Origin: Aurantimicrobium minutum
GTDB lineage: Bacteria > Actinomycetota > Actinomycetes > Actinomycetales > Microbacteriaceae
Reading direction: 5' to 3'
Assembly (NCBI RefSeq): GCF_029892845.1
Contig: NZ_JARXVT010000001.1
Span: 310,001-374,000 of the forward strand
Length of the DNA stretch: 64,000 nucleotides
A program made the translations under genes and the position numbers. The notes under the pieces are model-generated. The model made no database searches. It had not been told where the DNA came from and was given only the letters and a program-made list of their open reading frames with translations. This document shows, one piece after another, positions 24,529 to 32,418 of the stretch. Within the stretch, counting starts at the first letter, position 1; every line of letters starts with the position of its first letter.

Positions 24529-25611
24529 ATGTCTTCCACCCCGATGCTTGATCTCTCGCGCTCAAGCGTGGAGCTCACCGCCGACATCTGCAACATTGAG
24601 TCGGTTTCAGGTAATGAGAAGACGTTGGCTGATGCCATTGAATCGGCGCTGTCGAATCTGCCTCACCTGGAGATCATTCGCAATGGCAATGCTCTGGTGG
24701 CAAAGACCAACCTCGGCCGTGCGCAGCGTGTGGTTATTGCAGGTCACCTCGACACTGTTCCGGTCAATAACAACCTTCCTGTTCGCTACAGCGAAGATGA
24801 AGGCGCCGAGTGGCTGTGGGGCCGCGGAACAGTCGACATGAAGGCAGGTGTGGCTGTGGCAGTGAAACTCGCTGCAGAGCTCACTGAACCCGCCTACGAC
24901 ATCACCTGGATCTGGTACGACAACGAAGAGGTAGCTTCTGAGCTCAACGGCTTGGGTCGTCTCGCGGCACAGTCCCCTGAACTTCTGCATGGAGACTTCG
25001 CCATCTTGGGTGAACCCAGTAATTCCACCGTGGAAGGTGGCTGCAATGGCACCCTCCGCGTGGAGGTGCGCACGCAGGGCGTGCGCGCACACTCAGCACG
25101 TGCCTGGAAGGGCGAGAACGCCATTCATAAGCTTGCACCTGCTCTTGCCTCTCTCGCGTCTTACAGCCCTGCCACCGTGACCGTGGACGGCCTCGACTAC
25201 CGCGAAGGCCTTAGTGCTGTGGGAGTCTCTGGTGGGGTTGCCGGCAATGTCATTCCTGATGAGGCAGCGCTAACCGTGAACTACCGCTTCGCACCCGATA
25301 AGAACGTTGCCCAGGCGCTTGCTCATGTCGAAGAAGTCTTTGCCGGATTTGATGTCGTTGTCACTGATAGCGCCGAGGGTGCTCGTCCTGGACTGACCGC
25401 CACGTTGGCACAGGACTTTGTTGCAGCGGTGGGCGCTGAACCCAGCCCTAAGTATGGCTGGACAGATGTGGCACGCTTCTCGGCGCTGGGTATTCCTGCT
25501 GTGAACTTTGGCCCCGGTGATCCTTCCCTGGCCCACACCGATGACGAGCGTGTGCTCACTTCCCAGATTCTGGAGTGCGAACGCGCTCTCCGGAGCTGGC
25601 TGACCACGTAA
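24529..25611 (+). CDS. dapE: Succinyl-diaminopimelate desuccinylase
   Basis: M20-family metallopeptidase of 360 residues that removes succinate from N-succinyl-LL-diaminopimelate. Metal-binding residues are in AGHLDTVP, GRGTVDMKAG, DNEEVA, ILGEPS and the C-terminal PGDPSLAHTDDE; the dimerisation domain lies in between. A GATAAAC element 7 bp upstream of the ATG suggests a leaderless transcript. With dapC and dapD in the same window this completes the succinylase branch. Confidence 0.94.
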   Translation: MSSTPMLDLSRSSVELTADICNIESVSGNEKTLADAIESALSNLPHLEIIRNGNALVAKTNLGRAQRVVIAGHLDTVPVNNNLPVRYSEDEGAEWLWGRGTVDMKAGVAVAVKLAAELTEPAYDITWIWYDNEEVASELNGLGRLAAQSPELLHGDFAILGEPSNSTVEGGCNGTLRVEVRTQGVRAHSARAWKGENAIHKLAPALASLASYSPATVTVDGLDYREGLSAVGVSGGVAGNVIPDEAALTVNYRFAPDKNVAQALAHVEEVFAGFDVVVTDSAEGARPGLTATLAQDFVAAVGAEPSPKYGWTDVARFSALGIPAVNFGPGDPSLAHTDDERVLTSQILECERALRSWLTT

Positions 25612-25625
25612 ATGGTCTTCGGGGG

Positions 25626-26810
25626 ATGACAAAAACTCGACTTCCGTGGTGGCTCCAAGTCACTTTGGTGTTCATGCTCGGCCGAGCTATCTCCACCGGC
25701 ATGTTGCTGGTGCTGGCGAGCCAGCAAGCAGAGAACGCGTGGACCGGTGCGCAACCTTCACTATGGGATTTCTCCACCATGTGGGATGGCCGATGGTACA
25801 ACATCATTGCCGAGGTTGGCTATCCACATGAGATTCCCTATACCGAGGATGGCCACATAGCCGAGAACGCCTGGGCGTTCTTGCCTGCCTACCCGGCCAT
25901 CGTTCGTGGGTTGATGGTCCTGACGGGACTTCCCTGGAGCATCTCAGGTGTCGTCATCTCGGTGTTGTTTGCATGGGCAGCTTCGCTTGTCTTTTACAAA
26001 GTCTTGATCAAGTACGTGCCTGCACAGCAGGCACTCTTTGCCATCGTGCTGTTCGCCGTTTCCCCGGTCTCTCCGCTGTTCCAGCTGGCCTATGCCGAGT
26101 CCATGCAATTGTTCTTGATTGCTCTAGTGATTCTGCTCATGCAGCGCAGGCTCTATGGCTGGGTCATCCCTGTAGTGATTGTGTTGGCACTGACGAGACC
26201 TGGTGCTTTAGCCGTGGCATTGGCTATTGGCCTGCACTGGATCTATCGCTTTGCAAAGAGAAAGCGCTCACGCTTCCCCACGCGAGAGCGTGTGCTGCTG
26301 GCATTCGTCGCTTTTGTTTCTGCTGTGGCAGGGTTTGCCTGGATGTTCATTGCGGGTTGGGCAACAGGAGTGCCAAACACCTATCTCGACACAGAATTAG
26401 CATGGCGCTCTGCCTACATCGGGTACCAAGAACTCGTCCCCTTCACGCCGTGGATTCATGCTGCTCAGTGGTGGACTACGAGCTTTGGCTATCCCGAAGT
26501 TGGTGGATACATTCTGCTCGGTGTTCTCGTGGTGGGTTTCTTTGTATTCCTCTTCACTCCTGCGGTGAAAAAGCTGGGCGTGGACGTGCGATTCTGGTTG
26601 GCCAGCTACGCGCTCTATGTCTTGGCAGTGTTCTTCCCTCAGTCCAGCACCTTCCGACTCCTGGCCCCTTTATTCCCGGCTTTAGGAGCTCTCGCAGCAC
26701 CGAAGTCCAAGGTCTATCGCGTAATCATGGTGGTGCTGTTCATCGTGCTCCAGTGGGGCTGGCTCTTGATCTGCTGGCGTATTGACGGATACGACTGGAG
26801 TCCGCCCTAA
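25626..26810 (+). CDS. PIG-V-like mannosyltransferase, integral membrane
   Basis: The 394-residue protein has about ten membrane segments. WDFSTMWDGRWYNIIAEVGYP near the N-terminus contains the acidic loop (WDGRWY) typical of GT-C glycosyltransferases of the PIG-V type, followed by the PAYPAIVRG segment and FAVSPVSPLFQLAYAES. Such enzymes use polyprenyl-phosphate mannose on the outer face of the membrane. I start at the ATG at 25626 after CGGGGG, rather than at the in-frame GTG/ATG inside dapE. The acceptor is unknown. Confidence 0.82.
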   Translation: MTKTRLPWWLQVTLVFMLGRAISTGMLLVLASQQAENAWTGAQPSLWDFSTMWDGRWYNIIAEVGYPHEIPYTEDGHIAENAWAFLPAYPAIVRGLMVLTGLPWSISGVVISVLFAWAASLVFYKVLIKYVPAQQALFAIVLFAVSPVSPLFQLAYAESMQLFLIALVILLMQRRLYGWVIPVVIVLALTRPGALAVALAIGLHWIYRFAKRKRSRFPTRERVLLAFVAFVSAVAGFAWMFIAGWATGVPNTYLDTELAWRSAYIGYQELVPFTPWIHAAQWWTTSFGYPEVGGYILLGVLVVGFFVFLFTPAVKKLGVDVRFWLASYALYVLAVFFPQSSTFRLLAPLFPALGALAAPKSKVYRVIMVVLFIVLQWGWLLICWRIDGYDWSPP

Positions 26811-26923
26811 AACCTGTCCGAAACAACGGATTTCGTAGCTGTTTGAGCCCTTCATGTGGTTTTTGGGCACCAAACAATACGGGATAATAGAAGGACACAA
26901 AGTAAGTGAAAGGGGTGGCCTAA

Positions 26924-27094
26924 ATGGCTGCAATGAAGCCACGGACCGGCGACGGACCCATGGAGGCTGTCAAGGAAGGTCGCCTCATTATTGTGCGCGT
27001 TCCTCTCGAAGGTGGTGGCCGTCTGGTCGTCTCCGTCAACGACGCTGAAGCGAAGGAGCTTCACGACGTTTTGGCCAAGGTAGTTCCTGCCTAG
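26924..27094 (+). CDS. DUF3117 family small protein
   Basis: A 56-residue protein beginning MAAMKPRTGDGPMEAVKEG and ending in KELHDVLAKVVPA, a highly conserved actinobacterial family of unknown function. A short beta-rich core (RLIIVRVP, GRLVVSVN) is followed by one helix. The upstream sequence has AAAGGGG before the ATG. It is below usual ORF length limits but the conservation pattern is clear. Confidence 0.9.
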   Translation: MAAMKPRTGDGPMEAVKEGRLIIVRVPLEGGGRLVVSVNDAEAKELHDVLAKVVPA

Positions 27095-27118
27095 CAAACA
27101 ACTTCTTCGGGAAACCGA

Positions 27119-27158
27119 ATAAGAAAACCCCCGCTCACAAGAGCGGGGGTTTTCTTAT
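27119..27158. terminator. Bidirectional terminator, DUF3117 / O-methyltransferase
   Basis: AAGAAAACCCCCGCTC and GAGCGGGGGTTTTCTT form a perfect stem of 16 bp (18 with flanking A-T pairs) closed by ACAA. A-rich and T-rich flanks fit termination for both converging genes. Confidence 0.95.
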
Positions 27159-27169
27159 GAAATCAGGAG

Positions 27170-27799
27170 CTATGCAATCTTGGTGAACTGCAGCAGACCA
27201 TCTCCGGCGGGGGAGAGAGCAACCACGATGTTTTCAGACTCGGTTGCCTCGGTGAGCACGCTTCGGAAGCCAGCAATGACGCCCGCGCGCTTAGCGGGGT
27301 TCGCGATGTCGCCGTCCTGCAAGATGTGAGGGACGAGAACAGTTCCACCCACACGGACCAAGCGCAGAGCGTGTTCAACGTTCTGCGCAACCTGTGCAGG
27401 GTCGCCATCCACGAGAACGATGTCGTAGCTGTTCTCGTTCATGCGAGGAAGAACGTCCAAAGCCTTACCCGTGATCAAGCGCACGCGGCTTGCAGGGTAG
27501 CCAGCTTCGGTGAACAGCTCACGAGCTTGCTCGTGGTATTCAAACTCAGGGTCGATCGAGGTCAACGTTGCCTCAGGAGCGCCAGCCAAGAGCCACAGAC
27601 CGGAAAGACCGAGACCTGTGCCGATCTCGATGATGTTGGTCGCGTTGGTTGCTGCAGCTACGAGCGCAAGCTGTGCTCCGACAGCAGGTGAAATCACGTT
27701 CACGCCGTGCTCAAGTGAAATAGAGCGGGCTTTAGCCTGGGTGCTCGACTCAACATCAAATTCGTTGAGGAACTTCCACGTTAGTTCGTTGTGTGTCAC
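27170..27799 (-). CDS. SAM-dependent O-methyltransferase family protein
   Basis: The 209-residue protein belongs to the catechol/caffeoyl-CoA O-methyltransferase-like group. The SAM-binding motif is NIIEIGTGLGLSGLWL, then SIDPEFEYHEQA and VLVDGDPAQV. The start is taken as the GTG at 27799 because AAGGAG is 6 nt before it; a TTG further up is the only alternative. Neighbours of this type next to tatB are common in actinobacteria. The substrate is unknown. Confidence 0.87.
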   Translation of the reverse strand: MTHNELTWKFLNEFDVESSTQAKARSISLEHGVNVISPAVGAQLALVAAATNATNIIEIGTGLGLSGLWLLAGAPEATLTSIDPEFEYHEQARELFTEAGYPASRVRLITGKALDVLPRMNENSYDIVLVDGDPAQVAQNVEHALRLVRVGGTVLVPHILQDGDIANPAKRAGVIAGFRSVLTEATESENIVVALSPAGDGLLQFTKIA

Positions 27800-27862
27800 G
27801 TCAGTCTCCTTGCTTCCCAAGCGTAGAGCTATCCCTGTGTTTAGGCGCGGTAGTCTCGTAGT

Positions 27863-28216
27863 GTGTTTGGTTTGACCTTCGAGAAATTACTCCTGATTGG
27901 AGTGATTGCTGTCTTCGTTATTGGTCCCGAACGCCTGCCTGCTTACTCGGCAAAATTTGGACAATTCGTGCGCAAGCTCAAAGAGATGAGCTCGGGAGCG
28001 AAAGATCGCATCAAAGAAGAACTCGGTGACGATTTTGATGAGGACGAGTGGAAGAAACTCGACCCTCGCCAATACGACCCACGCCGCATCATTCGTGAGG
28101 CGCTTCTCGACGATGCCCCTGCTGCCAAGGTACCTGCCGCAGCTGCACCTGTCGTGAAGAAGCCTGTGGTGCGAGACACCAATGCCTCCACGCCTTTTGA
28201 CCTGGAGTCGACCTAA
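27863..28216 (+). CDS. tatB: Sec-independent protein translocase subunit TatB
   Basis: The 117-residue protein has one N-terminal membrane segment (about 4-20), the VIGPERLP hinge typical of TatA/B, an amphipathic helix, and a long charged tail rich in Asp/Arg and Pro/Ala. Length and tail favour TatB over TatA. The start is a GTG. It is divergent from the O-methyltransferase, with 63 bp between starts. Confidence 0.9.
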   Translation: MFGLTFEKLLLIGVIAVFVIGPERLPAYSAKFGQFVRKLKEMSSGAKDRIKEELGDDFDEDEWKKLDPRQYDPRRIIREALLDDAPAAKVPAAAAPVVKKPVVRDTNASTPFDLEST

Positions 28217-28220
28217 AGCC

Positions 28221-28574
28221 TCATTGGCGTGCGGATTCTGCTTTATCTGCTGGCAAGAAAGTCATTTTCAGTCCCAAAGCGTGAGTCAGTCGAAACAGGG
28301 TTGTAGCTGTGGGATTCCCCACTCCTCGTTCAATACGGCTGATTTCGGCTTGCTGAATGTCTGCTTTGAGAGCTAGTTGGGGTTGGGTTAGCGCAAGTTC
28401 TTTTCGAGCCGCGTTGAGGGTGGCTCCCAGTTCCTTGCGGTCGTGGACTTCCTTCTGAAAATCAGCAGAAACTGCTTCGTAGAGTTCCCATTCAGCTTCT
28501 GTCCAGGATTTTTGGCTCTCCTGCATCAAGACATCAAATGAAATGGTCTGTGTTTTTCTTTTGCCCATACTCAT
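28221..28574 (-). CDS. XRE-family antitoxin (HigA-like)
   Basis: About 117 residues with a C-terminal helix-turn-helix (LTQPQLALKADIQQAEISRIERGVGNPTATTLFRLTHALG) behind a helical N-terminal segment. This matches antitoxins that partner RelE/Gp49-like toxins. The start is uncertain: the ATG at 28574 is taken, but a GTG at 28592 follows the AAAAGGAG at the toxin stop with a spacing of 12 nt. The toxin gene lies directly upstream, giving toxin-first order as in higBA. It ends 4 nt past the tatB stop (convergent). Confidence 0.85.
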   Translation of the reverse strand: MSMGKRKTQTISFDVLMQESQKSWTEAEWELYEAVSADFQKEVHDRKELGATLNAARKELALTQPQLALKADIQQAEISRIERGVGNPTATTLFRLTHALGLKMTFLPADKAESARQ

Positions 28575-28600
28575 AATTATGTGATTAAACACTTTTTTAC

Positions 28601-29011
28601 TCAACTCCTTTTCCAACGTTCATGAATTTTTCTAGCTTTGGCAATTTCACGCTGCTGGCGTTTATGGGAGGGATCTCGTTTTTTGTCATATCCATGGTGA
28701 ATGACGATCATTTTGTCGCCATAGAAAGTGCAAAATATGCGAATCAATACTTGAATATGCGCTTGAGGTTCTGTTCGAATGTGAGACATTTTTTGAGCAT
28801 GCTGTGAAATTGCGTTGAGAGATTTCCCTATCCTAAATTCGTAAAGACCACCTCCTAACGGTTTCCCCCATTCGCTGGCGCAAATTCCAATACCTTCTTT
28901 ACTCAGGATCTGGGTAATTGCTGAGGTGATGACAACACGTTCGTATTCGGGAAGTGAGAGATAAAATTTACTGAATTCTCCGTTCTCAATTTCAACAGAC
29001 CAATCTGACAT
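28601..29011 (-). CDS. RelE/HigB-like toxin (phage Gp49-like)
   Basis: The 136-residue protein has the features of the Gp49/HigB group: GKPLGGGLYEFRI in the core strand, IRIFCTFYGDKMIVIHHGYDKKRDPS with the terminal catalytic strand and a basic helix REIAKARKIHERW. Such toxins cleave mRNA on the ribosome. AAAGGAAA lies 7 nt before the ATG. The XRE antitoxin follows directly. Base composition here is more A/T-rich than in flanking core genes, which fits acquisition by transfer. Confidence 0.87.
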   Translation of the reverse strand: MSDWSVEIENGEFSKFYLSLPEYERVVITSAITQILSKEGIGICASEWGKPLGGGLYEFRIGKSLNAISQHAQKMSHIRTEPQAHIQVLIRIFCTFYGDKMIVIHHGYDKKRDPSHKRQQREIAKARKIHERWKRS

Positions 29012-29025
29012 AGAGGTTTCCTTTG

Positions 29026-29055
29026 ATGTTGAGCTGGAAAGAGAAAGCTCAACAT
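29026..29055. promoter_or_regulatory. Inverted repeat upstream of the HigBA-type pair
   Basis: ATGTTGAGCT and AGCTCAACAT form 10-bp perfect arms around a 10-bp centre, 15 bp upstream of the toxin ATG. The half-sites are 20 bp apart, two helix turns, as for a dimeric HTH repressor. Autoregulation by the antitoxin is likely but inferred; a leader hairpin is the alternative. Confidence 0.7.
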
Positions 29056-29130
29056 TGGCAGGTAATGAATATCCTCATCACTGCATTCGAAATGCAGTGG
29101 GCAGATTATGCAGAAAGCAAATGTGCAGGA

Positions 29131-29748
29131 CTAGTGCGCTCGGTGACAACCAGCTAGATGGTCATCGACCAGTCCCGCTGATTGCATCAATGCATACATC
29201 GTGGTGGCGCCCACGAACTTGAAGCCCAGTTTCTTCAGCGCTTTGCTGAGCTGTTCAGACTCGGTCGTCACAGCAGGCACTTCTGCGAGTGTTTCATAGC
29301 GCGCCTGATCATCACCGGCGCAGGCATTGGCGCGCTGCCTCGACATCGGCTGGAATGACCAAATCAGGTCATGTAAGGCGCCAGGGGACTGAGCAAGCAT
29401 TGACTGAGCCACCTTGGCATTCTCAATCGTCGCCACAATCTTGGCTCGATTACGAATGATGCGCTCATCTTGCATCAAGCGCTCCACGTCGTCATCTGAG
29501 TAACCAGCAACCGTTGAGATGTCGAAGTTGGAGAAGGCTTCGCGGAACCCGGGGCGACGCTTGAGAATGGTGATCCAGCTGAGTCCTGCTTGGAAAGCTT
29601 CTAGAGAAAGCTTTTCAAAGAGCTTCTGGTCGCCCAGGAGCTTCACGCCCCACTCTTCATCGTGATAGCGGATGTATTCGGGATCAGTGCCCACCCAACC
29701 GCAGCGAGCGAGACCGTCTTCGCCAATCTCGAGATTGTTGTAGGCCAT
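29131..29748 (-). CDS. tag: DNA-3-methyladenine glycosylase I
   Basis: Base-excision enzyme of 205 residues that removes 3-methyladenine. The N-terminal zinc-ligand region RCGWVG, EYIRYHDEEWG with the catalytic/recognition glutamate, LEAFQAGLSWITILKRR and the C-terminal GCHRAH zinc ligands all fit Tag. The ATG shares one base with the ogt stop (TAATG), so the two repair genes are translationally coupled. Confidence 0.95.
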   Translation of the reverse strand: MAYNNLEIGEDGLARCGWVGTDPEYIRYHDEEWGVKLLGDQKLFEKLSLEAFQAGLSWITILKRRPGFREAFSNFDISTVAGYSDDDVERLMQDERIIRNRAKIVATIENAKVAQSMLAQSPGALHDLIWSFQPMSRQRANACAGDDQARYETLAEVPAVTTESEQLSKALKKLGFKFVGATTMYALMQSAGLVDDHLAGCHRAH

Positions 29749-30248
29749 TACTTGTAGTTGATGCCCTCGATGTCCAAGAGCTGAATCTTGGTCGGAACAC
29801 CTGAACCACCGGAGTAGCCGGTGAGCTTGCTGTTGCCAGCCAGGATGCGGTGGCACGGAACAATAATCGGCACAGGGTTGGCTCCCACGGCACCTCCCAC
29901 AGCACGCGCGGCTTTGGGATTACCGGCCCGGGCTGCAAGGTCACCATAGGAGGCATGTCCGCCATAGGGGATTGCAAGAAGCTCATGCCAGATGGCCTGC
30001 TGGAAAGGTGTTCCCACCAACTTCACCGGAACGTCAAAGTCGTGACGCTTACCTGCGCAGTATTCGCCGAGTTCTTTGGTGGCCTGCTTAATCACCTTGT
30101 CGGGCTCACCAGGGCGTCCACCGTGCTGCAAGCGCCCGTGGGGAGAACCCTCGACGCCTTCAATGCTGAGAAAGGTGATGGCTTCGCCATCGCTGGTTAG
30201 CTCAATGCGACCCAGCGGTGACTCAATCGTGGCAAAGGTGGAGGTCAT
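29748..30248 (-). CDS. ogt: Methylated-DNA--protein-cysteine methyltransferase
   Basis: Suicide repair protein of 166 residues that takes alkyl groups from O6-methylguanine. The active-site motif is PCHR in IIVPCHRIL, with GGAVGANP just before it and the arginine-finger helix YGDLAARAG. First gene of a two-gene alkylation repair operon with tag. The upstream gene's hairpin at 30261-30296 separates it from the aminotransferase. Confidence 0.96.
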   Translation of the reverse strand: MTSTFATIESPLGRIELTSDGEAITFLSIEGVEGSPHGRLQHGGRPGEPDKVIKQATKELGEYCAGKRHDFDVPVKLVGTPFQQAIWHELLAIPYGGHASYGDLAARAGNPKAARAVGGAVGANPVPIIVPCHRILAGNSKLTGYSGGSGVPTKIQLLDIEGINYK

Positions 30249-30260
30249 ACCTACAAAGAT

Positions 30261-30296
30261 AATGGGGCTGCCACCGCAAGCGGTAGCAGCCCCATT
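30261..30296 (-). terminator. Terminator hairpin behind the class III aminotransferase
   Basis: AATGGGGCTGCCACCGC and GCGGTAGCAGCCCCATT pair over 17 bp with one mismatch and a 2-nt loop. It lies between the aminotransferase stop and the ogt start, both on the minus strand. The T tail is weak, so termination may be partial. Confidence 0.75.
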
Positions 30297-30345
30297 GGGA
30301 TACTGACATCAGGTAGTGGCGACGAAACCCTACCGAGCCAGAGTG

Positions 30346-31824
30346 TTAGACGATCTTTGCGCCTTCCTTGAGGACACCCTCAAGAATTTCGCGGATCTCA
30401 GTGAACTCCTTGGGTCCAATAGTCAGCGGTGGAGCAAGCTGAACTACGGGGTCTCCACGGTCATCTGCACGGCAGAACAGACCTGCGTCATAGAGAGCCT
30501 TGGAGAGGAAGCCACGCAGCAGACGCTCGGACTCGGCGTCGTTGAAGGTCTCCTTGGTGGCCTTGTCCTTGACGAGTTCGATTGCGAAGAAGTAACCGTC
30601 ACCACGCACGTCACCGACGATGGGGATGTCGAGCAGCTTCTCCAGCTCTGCACGGAACAATGGCGAGTTGGTGCGCACGTTCTCGTTGAGCTTCTCTTCT
30701 TCGAAGATGTTGAGGTTCTCGATGGCAACAGCTGCCGACACGGGGTGACCTGCGAAGGTGTAACCGTGAGGGAAGTAGCTGGTTCCCTTGGAGAAGGGCT
30801 CGTAGATCTTGTCGGAGATGATGGTTGCACCGATAGGGGAGTAACCGCTGGTCATACCCTTGGCGCAGGTGATCATGTCGGGAATGTAGCCATAGGCGTT
30901 GCAGGCAAACATTTCACCGATTCGACCGAATGCACAGATAACCTCATCGGAAACCATGAGGACGTCGTGCTTGTCGCAGATCTCGCGCACGCGCTCCATG
31001 TATCCGGGAGGTGGTGCGAACGCGCCACCGGAGTTCTGAACGGGCTCAAGGAAGACAGCTGCAACAGTGTCGGGACCTTCGAACTCAATCATCTCTTCGA
31101 TGCGGTTTGCTGCCCACTGACCGAATGCGTAGAGGTCGTCAGCGTGCTGTTCAGCGCGATAGAAGTTGGTGTTGGGAACGCGGAAGGTTGAGGGAACCAG
31201 TGGCTCGAACATTTCCTTCATCGCAGGGATACCGGTGATCGACAGAGCACCCTGAGGGGTTCCGTGATACGCAACAGAGCGAGAAATCACCTTGTGCTTG
31301 GTGGGCTTGCCCATCTTCTTCCAGTACTGCTTAGCCAGCTTGAAAGCGGTTTCAACAGCTTCACCACCACCGGTGGAGAAGAAGACCTTGTTCAAATCAC
31401 CAGGTGCGTAGTCAGCGAGGCGGTCAGCCAGCTCAATAGCGGAAGGGTGTGCGTAAGACCAGATGGGGAAGAAGGCGAGCTCTTCAGCCTGCTTGGCAGC
31501 AGCCTGAGCCAGACGCTTACGTCCGTGGCCAGCGTTCACAACGAACAGACCGGAGAGGCCATCGATGTAGCTCTTGCCCTGGATGTCGGTGATCATGTGA
31601 CCGTCACCCTTGACGATGATGGGCACACCGTTCTCGTGCATGACCGACTGACGTGTGAAGTGCATCCACAGGTGGTCGTTGGCCTTCTTCTGAAGGTCCT
31701 TGTTGTCATAAACAGGTGCTACATAAGGCTTCTCTGCCTCAGTTGCAGCTGCGGGTGTTGCAGCAGGAGTGGACGATGCAGCGTGAGCTGCATTCTTGGT
31801 TTTCCGAGAGGTGAATAACGGCAT
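30346..31824 (-). CDS. Class III aminotransferase, probably for putrescine/GABA-type amines
   Basis: PLP aminotransferase of 492 residues. The PLP lysine is in CAKGMTSGYSPIGA, with VSDEVICAFGRIG and FFSTGGGEAVETAFKLAKQYW as further cofactor segments. The closest pattern I recognise is the diamine/omega-amino acid group (putrescine-pyruvate or GABA aminotransferases). The upstream Lrp-type regulator 3 nt away and a divergent aminobutyraldehyde dehydrogenase-like gene support a putrescine route. The exact substrate is inferred from context. Confidence 0.85.
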   Translation of the reverse strand: MPLFTSRKTKNAAHAASSTPAATPAAATEAEKPYVAPVYDNKDLQKKANDHLWMHFTRQSVMHENGVPIIVKGDGHMITDIQGKSYIDGLSGLFVVNAGHGRKRLAQAAAKQAEELAFFPIWSYAHPSAIELADRLADYAPGDLNKVFFSTGGGEAVETAFKLAKQYWKKMGKPTKHKVISRSVAYHGTPQGALSITGIPAMKEMFEPLVPSTFRVPNTNFYRAEQHADDLYAFGQWAANRIEEMIEFEGPDTVAAVFLEPVQNSGGAFAPPPGYMERVREICDKHDVLMVSDEVICAFGRIGEMFACNAYGYIPDMITCAKGMTSGYSPIGATIISDKIYEPFSKGTSYFPHGYTFAGHPVSAAVAIENLNIFEEEKLNENVRTNSPLFRAELEKLLDIPIVGDVRGDGYFFAIELVKDKATKETFNDAESERLLRGFLSKALYDAGLFCRADDRGDPVVQLAPPLTIGPKEFTEIREILEGVLKEGAKIV

Positions 31825-31827
31825 TTT

Positions 31828-32295
31828 TTATCGCGTTCCCCAGTTATATAACTGTTTGTGGAGCTTGAGGTATACGAAGGTTTCGGTTGAAACCACTCCC
31901 TCAAGCTTTCGGATCTGTTCGTTGAGAAGATTGATGAGATCTTCATCTGACTCACAGACAACTTCAGCCATGATGTCGAATGACCCGGCGGTGAGCACCA
32001 CGTAATCGACGGCTTCTAATGCAGCCAGCTTGTCGGCGATGGCGCGGGTGTCTCCCGAGCAGCGCAGGCCGATCATTGCTTGGCGGTAGAACCCGAGTTG
32101 CATGGGGTCGGTTACGGCGACCACCTGCATCACGCCAGCTTCGGTCAGCTTCTGCACGCGCTGGCGCACAGCAGCCTCAGAAAGACCCACCGCCTTGCCG
32201 ATTTCGGCATAGGAGCGGCGACCGTCTTCTTGCAACTGTTCAATGATGGCCTTGGACACATCATCGAGCTGCGCGGCGCGAGTCTTAGAGTTCAT
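31828..32295 (-). CDS. Lrp/AsnC-family transcriptional regulator
   Basis: The 155 residues comprise an N-terminal winged HTH (about 8-60, SYAEIGKAVGLSEAAVRQRVQKL) and a C-terminal RAM ligand-binding domain (about 70-145). I start at the ATG at 32295; the frame runs further upstream without homology. It sits between the aminotransferase and the divergent aldehyde dehydrogenase and probably controls both, possibly in response to an amine or amino acid. Confidence 0.92.
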   Translation of the reverse strand: MNSKTRAAQLDDVSKAIIEQLQEDGRRSYAEIGKAVGLSEAAVRQRVQKLTEAGVMQVVAVTDPMQLGFYRQAMIGLRCSGDTRAIADKLAALEAVDYVVLTAGSFDIMAEVVCESDEDLINLLNEQIRKLEGVVSTETFVYLKLHKQLYNWGTR

Positions 32296-32418
32296 GCGCT
32301 TGATTCTGGCAGGAAAAAACACCCGAAGCAAGTGAAACCGCACTTTTTTGTGGATAAAACTACGAATTCCTCAGAAAACCCCTTCATTTACTATCGGTTT
32401 TCGCTTTATGCTGAGTTC
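32296..32418. promoter_or_regulatory. Divergent promoter region of the amine degradation genes
   Basis: The 123-bp gap between the Lrp-type gene and the aldehyde dehydrogenase must hold both promoters. It is A/T-rich with several short imperfect repeats (AAGTGAAACCGCACTTTTT among them) that could be Lrp sites. I cannot define a single operator. Confidence 0.45.

Noticed and set aside
30316-31191. 291-codon open frame opposite the class III aminotransferase
   Set aside because: Antisense shadow with no homology; the aminotransferase frame has all family motifs.
32080-32418. Upstream extension of the aldehyde dehydrogenase frame
   Set aside because: The extra 113 codons run antisense through the Lrp-type gene and do not resemble the family; the normal N-terminus begins at 32419.
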